In this document: one piece after another, positions 57,845 to 58,928 of the stretch
Layout of the letters: each line of letters begins with the position of its first letter
Numbering within the stretch: position 1 is the first letter of the stretch
NCBI GenBank assembly: GCA_021824575.1
Contig: JAKAKJ010000081.1
Coordinates: 1 to 58,928, forward strand
Length of the DNA stretch: 58,928 nucleotides
Source: Chloroflexota bacterium
GTDB lineage: Bacteria > Chloroflexota > Anaerolineae > Anaerolineales > Villigracilaceae
Direction: 5' to 3'
Notes under the pieces: generated by a model
Told to the model about the DNA's origin: nothing
Seen by the model: only the letters and a program-made list of their open reading frames with translations
Databases searched by the model: none
Made by a program: the position numbers and the translations under genes

Positions 57845-58843
57845 ATGTTCATAGATTCCCAATCAGGTAGCAAGGCTTTCTCCAAATGGGTGGATATTTT
57901 ATCTATTGTTGGTTTAGTCGGCGTGGCGGTATACATTCTGATAGAGACCGCAATAAGACGAGCACGTCATCTCGACCAGGCAATTTCCATCTTTCAAAAT
58001 TTTTTATCGGGAGCGATCCTCGCCAATTTGGCGGGTGGAATTTTTCTCGTTGTGATCGCGATTGTATGTCTCTGGGCGCGTCGAAAATATCCATCTTTGC
58101 AGAGGGGACTCAACTTAGCAGCGCGTTCAATCGGTGTTTTCCTCCTATTCTGGCTGATCTACCAAGGCACAGCGTATTTCATAGATTACAAATGGTGGAC
58201 GCCGCTTAAATCCTATTTCCCGGATTTGGCGGCGGCTTTCTTGCAAGGCAAGACATATCTCGACGCGCCAAAGGCCTTTGTGGATCTAACCATGTTCCAG
58301 AACAAATGGTACGTATCTTTTCCGCCTCTGGCATCCTTATTAATGCTTCCACAAGTCGCACTAAGCGGTTCGGATTCAGTGAATACGATCCATTTCACGA
58401 TTTTGTTCGGAGCTGCAAGTGTCGCTATAGTGTTTGCAATTCTTGAAAGCCTCTCGCGGCAAGGCTGGACAAAATTGAATCTATGGGGAAATGTATGGTT
58501 GACCATCCTTTTTGGATTGGGAACGATGTACTGGTCAATGGTCGTGGCAGGTCAGGTTTGGTATATCAGTCAAATATTAACCGTCGCATTCGCAGCCTTA
58601 GCAGTCTTACTGGCAATCAATATTGATTCGCCTCTTCCGGCCGGTTTAAGTCTTGCAATCGGAATGCTGGCACGGCCAAACATTGCCCTTCTATGGCCGT
58701 TCCTATTTGGTATTTTCTGGCAACGCAAAATTTCCGAAGGCACAAAGCTTACATGGAAGCAAGCGTTGACTTGGATGCTTCTCTCGATAATTCCCGCTGT
58801 GATAGTAGCTCTAGTGGTGCGTTTGAAAAGTAATGTTACATAG
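57845..58843 (+). CDS. Multi-pass membrane protein, probably a truncated glycosyltransferase (GT-C-like)
   Basis: 332 residues with about nine hydrophobic segments. The loop GKTYLDAPKAFVDLTMFQNKWYVSFPPLASLLMLPQVAL resembles GT39-like membrane glycosyltransferases, in which this follows an Asp-rich first loop. The protein ends just after a hydrophobic helix (SIIPAVIVALVVRL), shorter than the ~500 residues common for such enzymes, so the 3' part may have been lost. It abuts a convergent gene end. Confidence 0.65.
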   Translation: MFIDSQSGSKAFSKWVDILSIVGLVGVAVYILIETAIRRARHLDQAISIFQNFLSGAILANLAGGIFLVVIAIVCLWARRKYPSLQRGLNLAARSIGVFLLFWLIYQGTAYFIDYKWWTPLKSYFPDLAAAFLQGKTYLDAPKAFVDLTMFQNKWYVSFPPLASLLMLPQVALSGSDSVNTIHFTILFGAASVAIVFAILESLSRQGWTKLNLWGNVWLTILFGLGTMYWSMVVAGQVWYISQILTVAFAALAVLLAINIDSPLPAGLSLAIGMLARPNIALLWPFLFGIFWQRKISEGTKLTWKQALTWMLLSIIPAVIVALVVRLKSNVT

Positions 58844-58928
58844 TCAGGAGGACTTCTTTTCAGCCCATTCATGCAGGTCGCGACGGGACCATGACCAGTG
58901 GATGGGTTGAGCCCAAAGGCGATTGTAT
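58844..58928 (-). CDS. C-terminal fragment of an unidentified protein
   Basis: The minus strand reads 27 codons without stop from the window edge to a TGA at 58846-58844, giving LWAQPIHWSWSRRDLHEW and AEKKSS. The Trp-rich, charged ending looks like a real C-terminus, and the stop abuts the convergent stop at 58843. Family not recognised. Confidence 0.4.
   Translation of the reverse strand, partial: YNRLWAQPIHWSWSRRDLHEWAEKKSS

Overview
The window looks like chromosomal DNA of a Chloroflexota bacterium, probably class Anaerolineae (inference, no search run). The clues are many lipoproteins and membrane-anchored proteins with Pro/Thr-rich linkers, a five-member family of NBR1-type Ig (four-tryptophan) lipoproteins, tandem TPR proteins, an AAA-R3H ATPase, and a HrcA/CIRCE-controlled groES-groEL. 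Gene density is high, with short or overlapping junctions. I see no rRNA, tRNA, CRISPR array or insertion sequence.

Layout: 1-1.3 kb, the end of an SDR gene, then two ArsR/DUF2087 regulators behind a 30-bp palindrome. 1.5-9.1 kb, ilvE, a membrane-anchored protein, a PpiC foldase lipoprotein, groES-groEL and a TPR pair. 9.2-17.5 kb, trmD, an MFS transporter and a complete BMP-type (probably nucleoside) ABC importer with two binding proteins. 17.7-24.3 kb, five tandem NBR1-Ig lipoproteins, the last overlapping queG and rdgB. 24.4-30.7 kb, a hydrolase, a membrane histidine kinase and a polysaccharide cluster (GT2, Wzz-like, Wzy-like, sulfotransferase). 30.8-38.3 kb, an S51 peptidase, tmk, a DMT protein, HtrA, the AAA-R3H ATPase, and pdxS/pdxT. 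38.5-41.5 kb, a GntR-slipin-SdpI-YhfC membrane operon. 41.7-48.8 kb, a histidine kinase, dnaN, two membrane proteins, the probable replication origin, and a nucleotidyltransferase and deoxynucleoside kinase. 48.9-58.9 kb, two glycosyltransferases, PolX, DUF1801 proteins divergent from a MarR regulator, a phosphoesterase, DUF1232, an AAC(6')-like acetyltransferase, a PEBP lipoprotein and a membrane protein.

The most important region is the gap at 46603-47098. It holds three perfect DnaA boxes and three one-mismatch boxes (a further perfect box lies at 47293), an AT-rich stretch, and a TAG-triplet tract placed like the Bacillus subtilis DnaA-trio. About 7 kb away, at 39972-39985, is an exact 14-bp parS core. 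With dnaN nearby, the window very probably contains oriC and the ParB loading site, although dnaA itself is not here. Other points of interest are the NBR1-Ig lipoprotein array, the GntR/slipin/SdpI/YhfC operon, several promoters placed so that transcripts would be leaderless, and two related perfect or near-perfect hairpin repeats.
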